A stretch of DNA of 64,000 bases from JAAYAY01 sp963674575 (GTDB lineage: Bacteria; Planctomycetota; Planctomycetia; Pirellulales; Thermoguttaceae), in the NCBI GenBank assembly GCA_963674575.2, contig CAXXQT010000002.1, forward strand, positions 1,674,001 through 1,738,000, in the 5' to 3' direction. A program made the position numbers and the translations under genes. The notes below the pieces were generated by a model that was given only the letters and a program-made list of their open reading frames with translations, searched no databases and was not told where the DNA came from. Position 1 is the first letter of the stretch. Each line of letters starts with the position of its first letter. Positions 1 through 8,262 of the stretch are shown in pieces.

Positions 1-1028
1 GCGAACGATGCGGTCTCGGCCGGAGCGATATTGAATGGCGAGTCGGAGGCCATGGGGCTGGCGGAAGGCGGGGCCGCGGGGGCGGAGATTTCTGAAACAG
101 GGGGAGGGCCCGTTCGGATGGTTTGCGGGGCGCTTGCCGGCGAAGCGGCGGTTCGGGGCGCGGCGGGGCCGGTCGAGTTGTGTGCGAGAAGGGTAACCCA
201 AGCCACGAGGAAACGGTACTGGCCCGACTGGGAGAGGGAAGCGTTGGTGGCGGACTGGAGACGGTTTGGGCATTGCTTGGGACGAAGCAGTTCGCTCTGG
301 TCCGGGTTGGTGACGTCGACAAGTTTGAGCGTGGCGAGGAGGTTGCGATAGGTGGAGGTCCGCCCGAGCGGGACGCCGGGGCGGGATCTCTCGAGGCGGT
401 ATTCGTTGTCGGAACGTTCGGTGTGGCAACCCGCGGTAGCGCAGCGATTGAGCAGCAATGGCTGAACCACTCGCGTGAAGGCTTCGACGGTGCCGGCGGG
501 CAGTCCGGCGGCAAAATCTTCGAGCTGCTGAGGGGTTGGGCCCACGTCGGCTGCCTCCGTCGAGGCTTGGTCCGCTGACTCAAGGGGCATCCGGGCTGCC
601 TCGAGACGCCGCTGGATGAGGCCCACCATGGGATTGTTCGGTTCAAGCTGGCAGGCGATTGTCAGCTCCTGCTCCGCCATGTTTTCCAGGCCGTGTCGCT
701 GGCACCATTGGGCCAACTCGGCGTGATCCTGGGCTTGGCCCTGAACGATCCGGGAGCGGCGGAGTTCGTAGGCGTCCTGGAGGGTGTCGCAGACTGCCTC
801 CACACTCGCGATGGGGACGAAAATTCGGCCTGTTGGCAACACCACGCGGTATTGCTGTTCGAGCCGGGCCACCTGGCCCTGGATGAGCTCCCCGTTCAAG
901 AGGAGAAGGATGGAACTTGCCCCCTCTTGCGGTGCGGCCGGGGCAGAGCCGTCGGCAGCGGCGCAAGGGTCTGCGGCATGGAGGGCGAGAATCGCTGTGG
1001 TCAGGAGGGTTTGAATGTGCCTTTTCAT
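1..1028 (-). CDS. Secreted hypothetical protein with C-x4-CH motif (partial, C-terminus off the window)
   Basis: The frame is open from an ATG at 1028 (in-frame alternative ATG at 1040) through the left edge, so at least 342 codons are present and the C-terminus is missing. The N-terminus (MKRHIQTLLTTAILALHAAD) reads as a Sec signal peptide. A segment of about 50 residues (ILLLLNGELIQGQVARLEQ) looks like the short beta-rich domain common in planctomycete secreted proteins. The middle holds LLLNRCATAGCHTE, a C-x4-CH motif like the covalent haem motifs of planctomycete cytochrome-like proteins; haem binding is inference. The visible tail is rich in Pro, Ala and Ser. Function unknown. Confidence 0.75.
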   Translation of the reverse strand, partial: MKRHIQTLLTTAILALHAADPCAAADGSAPAAPQEGASSILLLLNGELIQGQVARLEQQYRVVLPTGRIFVPIASVEAVCDTLQDAYELRRSRIVQGQAQDHAELAQWCQRHGLENMAEQELTIACQLEPNNPMVGLIQRRLEAARMPLESADQASTEAADVGPTPQQLEDFAAGLPAGTVEAFTRVVQPLLLNRCATAGCHTERSDNEYRLERSRPGVPLGRTSTYRNLLATLKLVDVTNPDQSELLRPKQCPNRLQSATNASLSQSGQYRFLVAWVTLLAHNSTGPAAPRTAASPASAPQTIRTGPPPVSEISAPAAPPSASPMASDSPFNIAPAETASF

Positions 1029-1110
1029 GGGGGAGACCATAGAAAAGGCGTTGGAAGGCGTCAAGAGAAAGCAGGGAAAGCAGGAAGACCAGGCGGGTGT
1101 GTTTGTGGGG

Positions 1111-1185
1111 GGGCGTCCCAGAGCGAAGCGATCGGCGTGGAGATTGAACGCCCACGCCCATCGCGTCGCTCTGAGCGTGCCACCC
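1111..1185. repeat. Palindromic repeat family 1, copy A
   Basis: Imperfect inverted repeat: CAGAGCGAAGCGATCGGCG at the left faces CATCGCGTCGCTCTG at the right, followed by GAGCGTGCCACCC. Related copies lie at 6321-6402, 11494-11577 and 27485-27568. This copy lacks the left GGGTGGCAC end and lies between divergent genes. Confidence 0.8.
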
Positions 1186-1241
1186 AGTGGCTGTGTAGTT
1201 CCTATGAGGGGGGGCGGGAATGTCTTGGGAAATCGTAACTG

Positions 1242-1268
1242 GAACGGGCGTTTTCCGGACGTTATACT
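1242..1268 (+). promoter_or_regulatory. Candidate promoter for the acylphosphatase gene
   Basis: A good -10 hexamer, TATACT at 1263-1268, lies 38 bases before the start codon. The -35 position (TGGAAC, 17-base spacer) is weak, so this is a tentative call. Confidence 0.35.
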
Positions 1269-1306
1269 GGGGGTTTCGACGCTCCGCAGTTTAGGGAAAG
1301 AACGCA

Positions 1307-1582
1307 ATGGCGAGCGTACGGCAGGAGATTCACTTTCGCGGACGCGTGCAAGGCGTGGGGTTCCGCTGGACGGTTCAACGTATCGCAAAGCATTTTGAGA
1401 TCGTTGGTTACGTCAGGAACCTCCCCGACGGACGGGTTCAGGTCGTCGCAGAAGCCGAAGCGGACGAATTGGACCGGTTTGTGGGGACCATCGAAGTGGA
1501 GATGAAGGCTTTTATTGCAGACACATCCGTGATGAAGACGGCGGCGATTCAGGAGTTCCAGCGGTTCGAGATTCGATACTGA
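1307..1582 (+). CDS. acyP: Acylphosphatase
   Basis: Small cytoplasmic enzyme that hydrolyses acyl phosphates such as 1,3-bisphosphoglycerate or carbamoyl phosphate. The 91-residue length is normal for the family. The signature FRGRVQGVGFRWTVQ (residues 10-24) holds the phosphate-binding loop and the conserved Arg (GFR); GYVRNLPDGRVQV (about 34-46) holds the conserved Asn. The ATG at 1307 is the only sensible start. It stands alone: a candidate promoter lies just upstream and the next gene starts 166 bases downstream. Confidence 0.93.
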   Translation: MASVRQEIHFRGRVQGVGFRWTVQRIAKHFEIVGYVRNLPDGRVQVVAEAEADELDRFVGTIEVEMKAFIADTSVMKTAAIQEFQRFEIRY

Positions 1583-1748
1583 CCCTATCCTGCGAGGATT
1601 TCGGCCAGAACGAAAAGGCTTTGCAGAAATTCGGCGCGAACTGAATGCGGCCCGCCTGCGTAGGGGATCGAATGCCGGCATTAGGCAGGTCCCCACATAA
1701 CTCGTGCTTTCAAACGCTCTTCCATAACTTGATTCAGGTTTTCAGCAC

Positions 1749-2699
1749 ATGACTCTTCTGGGCGAACCGTTGATTCTGTTCGGGGCGATGAACGCGTGGA
1801 TCCAGCCCCTATGGGTGGTTGGTGTTGGATTGGTCGGAGCGATCGCGGTCCTGGTTGGGCTGCTGTACCTCATTTCGCTCGTTTCGCCCAAGGTTTCGGC
1901 CATTGCGAGAGTCACTTCCAAGGAGGCCATGTCGCAGCCCCTGTTCTACGTCATTCTGGCGATTGGCGTGCTGGCGCTGCTGATCTTCCCGTTCCTGCCG
2001 TACAACACGTTTGGCGAGGACGTGAAGATGGTCAAGTCGGAAGGGCTGACCCTGATCAAGATTCTGGCGGTGATCCTGGCGGTGTGGACGGCCAGCGTGT
2101 CGATCGCCGAGGAGATTGAAGGGCGGACTGCGTTGACGGTTCTCTCGAAGCCGATTGGCCGGCGTCAGTTGATTCTGGGCAAGTTCCTGGGGATCATCGT
2201 TCCCGTGGCCGTGGTGTTCATTGTTCTCGGGGCGTTTTTTCTGGCCTCGGTGTCTTACAAGATCGTCTACGATGCTCGGGAATCGGCCAAGCCGAACCCA
2301 ACGGTCGAGGAATGCCGAGACGAAATGCTGCAGGTATCCCCGGGTCTGGCCCTTGGGTTCATGGAAGCGGCGATGCTGGCGTCGGTGAGCGTAGCCATCT
2401 CGACGCGTTTGCCGATGATGCCGAACATGATCATTTGCTTCGCGATCTACGTGTTGGGCCACCTCGTGCCATTGCTTGTGAATTCGGCGGTGGGAAACAA
2501 CGACTTCGTGAAATTTGCGGGGGGCTTCTCGGCAGCGGTGTTACCTGTGTTAGACCATTTCAATATGGAGACCGCCATCTCCACAGGGCAGGTTATCTTT
2601 GTCGAGTACCTGGGCTGGGCCGGGCTTTATTGCTTCATCTATTGCCTGGTGGCGATGCTTCTGGCACTGGTGCTGTTCGAGGATCGCGATCTCGCGTAG
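1749..2699 (+). CDS. ABC-2 type transporter permease subunit
   Basis: Integral membrane protein of 316 residues with about six hydrophobic segments (near 20-45, 65-85, 110-130, 150-175, 215-240 and 285-310). The segment IAEEIEGRTALTVLSKPIGR matches the coupling region typical of ABC-2 permeases, where EExxGT/RTxxxLxxxPxxR is conserved. It probably works with an ATPase encoded elsewhere, since none is adjacent. Substrate unknown; in Planctomycetota similar permeases are usually unassigned drug, polysaccharide or Nos/Gld-type exporters. Confidence 0.8.
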   Translation: MTLLGEPLILFGAMNAWIQPLWVVGVGLVGAIAVLVGLLYLISLVSPKVSAIARVTSKEAMSQPLFYVILAIGVLALLIFPFLPYNTFGEDVKMVKSEGLTLIKILAVILAVWTASVSIAEEIEGRTALTVLSKPIGRRQLILGKFLGIIVPVAVVFIVLGAFFLASVSYKIVYDARESAKPNPTVEECRDEMLQVSPGLALGFMEAAMLASVSVAISTRLPMMPNMIICFAIYVLGHLVPLLVNSAVGNNDFVKFAGGFSAAVLPVLDHFNMETAISTGQVIFVEYLGWAGLYCFIYCLVAMLLALVLFEDRDLA

Positions 2700-2750
2700 A
2701 TTGTCTTGCGCGGTTTTGGAAGCCAGGCATGTGCTGAATGTGGCGCTCGT

Positions 2751-2772
2751 CACGGCGGAGCGTGACGGCTAC
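2751..2772. repeat. Short hairpin repeat family 3 (CACGGCGGAGCGTG type)
   Basis: CGTCACG-GCGGAG-CGTGACG followed by GCTAC, just upstream of the pseudouridine synthase. Related copies at 15277-15303, 24419-24441 and 24499-24525 have changed stem bases. Confidence 0.6.
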
Positions 2773-2800
2773 AATTCTTGAAGTCCTACTGGCGATCCCC

Positions 2801-3481
2801 ATGGCCCTTCCCCCGCTGAACGTTCTTTACGAAGACAACCACGTGCTGGCTGTCTCCAAGCCGGCTCGTCTGGCGACGATGGGCGTGCCCGAGGGGCAGC
2901 CTTCGCTGTTGAAGGTGGCGAAGGCCTGGGTCAAGGAACGCTACAACAAGCCGGGCAACGTGTACCTGGGAATCGTGAGCCGCCTGGACGCCCCGGTGAC
3001 GGGCGTGGTGCTGCTGGCTCGAACCTCGAAGGCGGCCGACCGGCTCACCCGGCAGTTCCGCACGCGAGAAGTCGAAAAGGTCTACTGGGCGATTGTGGAG
3101 GGCTGGGTGGACCCGCCGGAAGGACGCCTGGTCCACTGGCTCACGGCCCATGGGCGTCATCGGCGGATGTTGATCGTAGGCCCGACGATCGAGGGGGCGA
3201 AGGAGGCGATTCTGTCCTACCGGCGTCTCCGGAAGCTGGGGTCCAATACGCTCGTGGAGGTGCGCCTGGAAACGGGACGGAAGCACCAGATTCGGATTCA
3301 ATTGGCGGATCGGGGGCATGCCGTTCTTGGGGACCGCAAGTACGGGGCCCACGTGCAATTTCCGTTCGGGATCGCCCTTCATTCGCGGCGGGTGACGTTC
3401 CAGCATCCGGTCCGTGACGAGCGGATTGCGATCGAGGCGCCGGTTCCCGACGAGTGGAGGCCCTACGGGGTGACGGGGTAG
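2801..3481 (+). CDS. RluA-family RNA pseudouridine synthase
   Basis: Predicted to convert uridine to pseudouridine in rRNA or tRNA. The catalytic motif SRLDAPVTGVVLLAR (about residues 60-74) contains the invariant Arg-Leu-Asp; the C-terminal LETGRKHQIRIQLADRGHAVLGD region is also typical. The ATG at 2801 gives 226 residues starting MALPPLNVLYEDNHVLAVSK, the usual family beginning. The frame runs upstream to 2738, but that part crosses an intergenic repeat and is unlikely to be translated. No S4 domain is present, as in the RluC/TruC-like short members. The target site cannot be read from sequence. Confidence 0.9.
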   Translation: MALPPLNVLYEDNHVLAVSKPARLATMGVPEGQPSLLKVAKAWVKERYNKPGNVYLGIVSRLDAPVTGVVLLARTSKAADRLTRQFRTREVEKVYWAIVEGWVDPPEGRLVHWLTAHGRHRRMLIVGPTIEGAKEAILSYRRLRKLGSNTLVEVRLETGRKHQIRIQLADRGHAVLGDRKYGAHVQFPFGIALHSRRVTFQHPVRDERIAIEAPVPDEWRPYGVTG

Positions 3482-3576
3482 TGTGGTTCTGGGGGCGAGA
3501 TGCTTGGCGCAGGGGCGAATGCGCATGACAATTGGTGGGGGAGGGGTAGTCGTTCGGCAATCGATCGAGATCACCG

Positions 3577-4923
3577 GTGGACACATCACAAATCTTCCGA
3601 AACTCGCCCTTTGTGCTTTGCGCCCTGGCCAGCGGGCTGGTCGATCACGATCAGATCGACGTGGCGCGGGGCCAGGTGGAGCGGGAGGTCCGGCTTGACG
3701 AGTTGGATGAAGAGACGTTTCAGAAACGTCTTGCGGCGGTTCTGATCGAACTGGGCTACCTCAACGCCTGGCAGGTGATTCAACTTCAGCAGGGGCGAAC
3801 GAAGTTCACGCTGGGGCTCTATCGAATCGTGGATTCGATTGGCCGGGGCGGCATGGGGCAGGTGTTCAAGGGAGAGCACCCGGTTCTGGACCGCGAGGTG
3901 GCCATCAAGGTTCTTCCGCGGGAGAAGTCAACGCCGGAGGCGGTGGCCAATTTCAGCCGGGAAATGAAGACCCTGGCGAAACTGGACCACCCGAACCTGG
4001 TGCGAGCCTACGATGCGGGCCAGGACGGCAGCGTCCACTTCCTGGTGACGGAATACGTTCCCGGAAAAGACTTGCGGAAGATGGTGCGAGCGCAGGGGCG
4101 TCTGGATATGGCGTCGGCGGCGAGCATTATCTCGCAGGTTGCCTCGGGATTGCAGCATGCCCATGAGCAGGGGTTGGTCCATCGGGACGTGAAGCCGGGC
4201 AACGTGCTGGTCACGGCCGAGGGGATTGCGAAGTTATCGGACCTCGGGCTTGCCGGGCCCCTGGAAGGCGATCTGGAATCCGATCCGCGTTTTGGCAAGA
4301 TTGCGGGGACGGCAGACTACCTTTGCCCAGACCATATTCAATCTCCCTGCGATCCCAAGCCGGCCTGGGATATCTATTCGCTGGGGTGTACTCTTTACTA
4401 TGCCGTGACGGGCAAAGTTCCTTTCCCCCGAGCTACGACGCAGGAAAAGGTTCGGGCCCACTGCGATCATCAACCGATTGACCCGCGGCGTCTGAACAAG
4501 GATCTGGACGAGTCGTTCGCGGAGGTGATTTGGGAGATGATGGCCAAGGATCCGGAGCAACGGATTCCCACGGCGAAGGAGGTGATTGCACGGCTTCGGC
4601 CCTGGGTCCCGATGGAAGATCACGTGCCCGCTCCGCCTGTGGCCGCGGAATCGCGGTATCCGGGGAAGGACCCGTTTGGAATGGCCGATACGCGGGTGAG
4701 TTTTCCGGACAGTTTTGAGTCCGCGGGGCAGATTTCCCAGGGGTCCCAGACGACGGACCGAGTCGGCGGGGCCAGTCGCGAGACCGACTCCAACCTTGAA
4801 CTGCGAACGGCGGTCAAGCAGCGAGTCGTGACCTTGGGGCCATTGCTGCTTTTTGTGGCGGTTCCCTTGGGACTGATGGGGCTGTTTGTGGTTGCCTGGA
4901 GCGTCTTTTCGGCGATTCAATAG
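3577..4923 (+). CDS. Membrane-anchored Ser/Thr protein kinase
   Basis: Eukaryotic-type kinase of 448 residues. Residues 1-85 form an alpha-helical N-terminal region found before planctomycete kinases. The kinase domain (about 87-345) shows the Gly loop GRGGMGQVF, the Lys in VAIKVLP, the catalytic HRDVKPGN and the metal motif DLGLAG (Leu replacing Phe of DFG, common). After a Pro/Ser-rich linker, one transmembrane helix closes the protein (about 423-446, LGPLLLFVAVPLGLMGLFVV), so the kinase faces the cytoplasm and the last residues reach the membrane or periplasm. Start is GTG at 3577. No ligand-binding extracellular domain is present. Confidence 0.9.
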   Translation: MDTSQIFRNSPFVLCALASGLVDHDQIDVARGQVEREVRLDELDEETFQKRLAAVLIELGYLNAWQVIQLQQGRTKFTLGLYRIVDSIGRGGMGQVFKGEHPVLDREVAIKVLPREKSTPEAVANFSREMKTLAKLDHPNLVRAYDAGQDGSVHFLVTEYVPGKDLRKMVRAQGRLDMASAASIISQVASGLQHAHEQGLVHRDVKPGNVLVTAEGIAKLSDLGLAGPLEGDLESDPRFGKIAGTADYLCPDHIQSPCDPKPAWDIYSLGCTLYYAVTGKVPFPRATTQEKVRAHCDHQPIDPRRLNKDLDESFAEVIWEMMAKDPEQRIPTAKEVIARLRPWVPMEDHVPAPPVAAESRYPGKDPFGMADTRVSFPDSFESAGQISQGSQTTDRVGGASRETDSNLELRTAVKQRVVTLGPLLLFVAVPLGLMGLFVVAWSVFSAIQ

Positions 4924-5213
4924 GCTGGAGGCTTTAGACTGTAGGCTGAAGGGCTCTTTCGCTTTGAGTATTGAGAACGGCCCCCTCTTCTGGCTGGGGG
5001 CCCCTGGATCCCTCCCACTGGACAAGGTTTGGTTGTCAGGTAAATTGGAGGATTCACTTCGATACCGCATCCCTTAGGGGACGCGGCTCCCCGTTTCGTT
5101 CCCACCGATGATTGACTTCCCCTTCGCTGGTTCGCATTTTGCGACCGCCCTCGGCCACCGAGGTTGAACGCGGGGAGTTGTCTTCGGCTGCCCCTTACCT
5201 GTGAGAGAGTCCG

Positions 5214-6308
5214 ATGGCAGATCGTGTTTACAACTTCTCGGCCGGGCCCGCCGTGTTGCCCCTGCCCGTTTTGGAACAAGCTCAACGCGAACTCGTTACC
5301 CTGCCCGGAGCGGGAAGTTCCATTCTCGAGATCAGCCATCGTTCGAAGACCTTTACCGCCATCATCGAGGCGGCCGAGGCCAATCTGCGGACCCTGCTGG
5401 GGATTCCGGATAACTATCGGGTCCTCTTCGTTCAGGGCGGGGCCCAACTTCAGTTCGTGATGACGGCCATGAACCTGTTGGCAGGTTCGGGAAAGACGGC
5501 CGACTACGTCGTCGCCGGGAGTTGGGGCACCAAGGCGCAGAAGGAGGCCTCGACCCAAGGTGAGACGCGGGTGGTGTGGAACGGCGCCGACTGCCAGTAT
5601 CGCCGGATGCCCCGGCAGGACGAGTTGGATCTCAATCCGGACGCCGCCTATCTGCACATCACGTCCAACGAGACCATTCAGGGGATTCAGATCCGGCAGG
5701 AGCCCGAGTGCGCCGACGTGCCGCTCGTGTGCGACAGTTCGTCTGATTTCCTGCATCGCAAGGTCCCGGTGGATCGCTATGGGATTCTCTACGCCTGTGC
5801 CCAGAAGAACGCCGGGCCGGCTGGAGTGACGGTCGTCATCATCCGCGACGACCTGATGGAGCGGGCACCGGAAAACCTGCCTTCGATGCTCAAGTACAAG
5901 AAGTATGCAGAAGCAGGTTCGATGCTGAACACGCCGCCGTGCTTCTCGATTTACATTCTCAAGCTGATTACCGAGTGGCTGATGAATGAGATCGGTGGGC
6001 TCGACAAGATGTTCGAGCGAAACCAGGAGAAGGCGGGACTTCTCTACTCCACGATCGACAACTCGGGTGGGTACTACAAGGGGCACGCGGAAGTGGCGGA
6101 TCGTTCCTTGATGAATGTGGCGTTCACGCTGGCCACGCCCGAGCTCGAACAGAAGTTCCTCGGCGAGGCGGAGAAGGTGGGGCTCACGGCACTCAAGGGC
6201 CATCGTTCCGTGGGCGGGTGCCGCGCTTCGATTTACAATGCCATGCCGCGAGAGGGCGTTGTTAGCCTCTGCGATTTCATGACGGACTTTGCCAAGAAGA
6301 ACGGCTAG
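5214..6308 (+). CDS. serC: Phosphoserine aminotransferase
   Basis: Class V PLP aminotransferase making 3-phosphoserine from 3-phosphohydroxypyruvate and glutamate in serine synthesis (and a related step for pyridoxal phosphate). Its 364 residues match the family. The N-terminus YNFSAGPAVLPLPVLEQAQ, the PLP-Lys region YACAQKNAGPAGVTVVI (about residues 186-202) and the C-terminal GLTALKGHRSVGGCRASIYN are diagnostic. ATG at 5214 follows GAGAGAGT. It is monocistronic; a family 1 palindrome separates it from the convergent sigma factor gene. Confidence 0.96.
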   Translation: MADRVYNFSAGPAVLPLPVLEQAQRELVTLPGAGSSILEISHRSKTFTAIIEAAEANLRTLLGIPDNYRVLFVQGGAQLQFVMTAMNLLAGSGKTADYVVAGSWGTKAQKEASTQGETRVVWNGADCQYRRMPRQDELDLNPDAAYLHITSNETIQGIQIRQEPECADVPLVCDSSSDFLHRKVPVDRYGILYACAQKNAGPAGVTVVIIRDDLMERAPENLPSMLKYKKYAEAGSMLNTPPCFSIYILKLITEWLMNEIGGLDKMFERNQEKAGLLYSTIDNSGGYYKGHAEVADRSLMNVAFTLATPELEQKFLGEAEKVGLTALKGHRSVGGCRASIYNAMPREGVVSLCDFMTDFAKKNG

Positions 6309-6320
6309 AACGGGTCGGTC

Positions 6321-6402
6321 ATGGGTGGCAGTGCCAGAGCGGAGCAATGGGCGTGATGATTGACCGTCCACGCCCATCGCTTCGTTCTGAGCGTGCCACC
6401 CT
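6321..6402. repeat. Palindromic repeat family 1, copy B
   Basis: About 82 bases, ATGGGTGGCA...TGCCACCC, with inner arms around CCAGAGCGGAGCAATGGGCG and CGCCCATCGCTTCGTTCTG. It lies between the convergent serC and sigma factor genes, where a strong hairpin could end transcription from both sides. Confidence 0.85.
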
Positions 6403-6423
6403 GCTTGCCGGCCTGAATTCGGC

Positions 6424-7059
6424 TCAATGGTCGTGGTCGTGATCGCCGGCTTCGACGCGGGTTGATTCGTCGCCGAAGGTCTGGGTGAGACGTTCCCGCA
6501 GCATGAGGCGGGCGCGGAGAAGACGCACCTTGACGTTGCTGGGAGTTATTCCCAGAGCGTCGGCCGTTTCCTGGGTCGAGAGGCCTTCCACGTCGCGGAG
6601 CAAGAAGACGAGGCGATATTTGTCGTCGAGTTCCTCCAAGGCCTCGTCGACGAGCCTGCGTGTTTCCCGGCGGGACGCAATCTCTTCGGGAGTCTCGCCC
6701 CACTCGGCGATGAGGGCCGGTTGCGGGATTCCGCCATATCCTTCGTCGGAAGGTTGTTCGGAATAGGACATGGCCCGGCGGGTGGAGCGTTTGCGGAGAA
6801 GGGCCAGGGCGTGGTTGGTGGCAATCCGCGTCAACCAGGTTCCGAACTTCGACTCCTCGCGGAAGGTCTGGATCTTCTCGATGACGGAGAGGAAGGTTTG
6901 CTGGACCACCTCCTCCGCGTCGTGCTGCTGGCCCACGATTCGCTTGGCGAGGGTCAAGATGCGCCGTTCGTATTTCTGGACGAGCGTTTCGAACGCCTCA
7001 TAGTCACCCGACTTTGCGCGTACTACCAGGGGGAGGTCTTCGTCGGCAAATTTTGTCAT
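6424..7059 (-). CDS. ECF-type RNA polymerase sigma factor
   Basis: Sigma-70 family regulator of 211 residues. Region 2 (about 25-95) contains AKRIVGQQHDAEEVVQQTFL and FGTWLTRIATNHALALLRKR; region 4 (about 145-195) contains LDDKYRLVFLLRDVEGLSTQETADALGITPSNVKVRLLRAR, split here only in description. The C-terminus is unusual: GDHDHDH, an alternating Asp/His tail that could bind metal. No anti-sigma gene is next to it, so control may be through the tail, a kinase or a distant anti-sigma. Start ATG at 7059. Confidence 0.93.
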   Translation of the reverse strand: MTKFADEDLPLVVRAKSGDYEAFETLVQKYERRILTLAKRIVGQQHDAEEVVQQTFLSVIEKIQTFREESKFGTWLTRIATNHALALLRKRSTRRAMSYSEQPSDEGYGGIPQPALIAEWGETPEEIASRRETRRLVDEALEELDDKYRLVFLLRDVEGLSTQETADALGITPSNVKVRLLRARLMLRERLTQTFGDESTRVEAGDHDHDH

Positions 7060-7130
7060 CCGTACCTGATCCGCATGGGAAACTCATTGTGCGAAGTTGG
7101 TATTCTAGGGCAGTAGGACGTTGATCGCCA

Positions 7131-7195
7131 CCCGCAAAAACGCAACGGCACCCATCGACCCACCCACGGAGTGGGAGTGCCTGAGGGTGCCGTTG
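7131..7195 (-). terminator. Rho-independent terminator of cheW
   Basis: Downstream of cheW on the minus strand, an 11-bp perfect stem (CAACGGCACCC at 7185-7195 read on the minus strand, partner at 7143-7153) encloses an inner hairpin and is followed by CGTTTTTGC. Confidence 0.7.
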
Positions 7196-7223
7196 GGCGT
7201 CGTGTTCGGTTGGAATCCGGCGA

Positions 7224-7748
7224 TCAGAAGTCGGACATGGCGGCCTCGATGGCTTCCGCACCATCCTCGCCGAGGAGGTTGTCGATATCGAGCAGGATCA
7301 GGAGGGCGTCTTCCAGCTTGACGAGCCCATTGAGATACTCGTTTCCGACGCTCGCGACGGTCGGGGGGGCCGGGGCGATCTGGTCGTTGGAGATACGCAG
7401 CACTTCATCCACGCCATCGACGATAATGCCGACGGTCTTGTTGCCGACATTGACGACCATGATCCGGCTTTCGCTCGTCAGGTCCGACTCGGCCAGGCCG
7501 AAGCGGGCACGCAAGTCGATCACCGGGATCACCGTGCTTCGCAGGTTGATCAGACCTTTGACGTAATGAGGGGTCTGTGGAACCTGGGTGATGTCGCACA
7601 TGAGAATGATCTCACGCACTTTGGTGATCTCGATGCCGTAGACCTCGTCGGCCAGATGAAAGCTGACCAACTGCATGGAACCGGTCGATTCGCTTGAAGT
7701 GGACTCCAGGCTGGCAATACTAGCAATATCTTGTGTAGCAGTGGACAT
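7224..7748 (-). CDS. cheW: Orphan CheW-like chemotaxis adaptor
   Basis: CheW couples chemoreceptors to the CheA kinase at the membrane. The CheW domain fills residues about 27-165, starting MQLVSFHLADEVYGIEITKV, with the typical GLINLRSTVIPVIDLRARFG and VGIIVDGVDEVLRI segments. The ATG at 7748 (174 residues) follows a GAGGAGAGG ribosome site; the open frame upstream lacks support. The first 25 residues are Ser/Thr-rich. No cheA, receptor or cheY gene is in the window, so the partner is elsewhere or this is a stand-alone scaffold. Confidence 0.92.
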   Translation of the reverse strand: MSTATQDIASIASLESTSSESTGSMQLVSFHLADEVYGIEITKVREIILMCDITQVPQTPHYVKGLINLRSTVIPVIDLRARFGLAESDLTSESRIMVVNVGNKTVGIIVDGVDEVLRISNDQIAPAPPTVASVGNEYLNGLVKLEDALLILLDIDNLLGEDGAEAIEAAMSDF

Positions 7749-8262
7749 GTTTCGGCCTCTCCTCATTTGTCGCAAGAGATGACTTGGTTCGTTGTCGTCG
7801 TACGCGGATCCTCTGGATTGTAAGATCCGAGGCACCGTATGAGGGTGCTTGTTTCGAGCTTGTCCGGCACCCGCTCCTCCGGCGAGTGAACAGGGAATCC
7901 ATGTCATTCGTGCGTCATTCTGACCAAGCTCACAGAAATCTAGGTCGAGATTGGGCTGTCGGCAAAAGGGGAAACCCACAATTCAGTGATTTCACAGGGG
8001 GGCGACTTCGGATCGTTCTGACGCCACGGGAAAAAGCGGCAGATCGGCAAGAAAGGGATTCAATGCGAATATCCTTGCCTGCCGCATAACCGGTCCAACT
8101 CGTCCCCGGGGCGTCCCGGCTCTTTTCCGGACAGGGCAAGGGAATTACCATGGCTTGGGCCGTGGCCGCTTCCAGGTGCGCGGAGCGGGAGGGGCGGCGA
8201 ACGACCGGAGAAATGGAATGTGTTCATCCCAGCTTGAGCGTCGTGTAACGGAGGTTGAATGA
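7749..8262. other. Divergent intergenic region without a gene
   Basis: A 514-base gap between the divergent cheW and nucleoside transporter genes. Only short ORFs without family features occur. It should hold promoters for both; a tentative cheW promoter is listed separately. No clear repeat or structured RNA was recognised. Confidence 0.6.
7937..7965 (-). promoter_or_regulatory. Candidate cheW promoter
   Basis: On the minus strand TTGCCG and TAGATT are separated by 17 bases, implying a leader of about 180 bases before cheW. Match is moderate. Confidence 0.35.
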
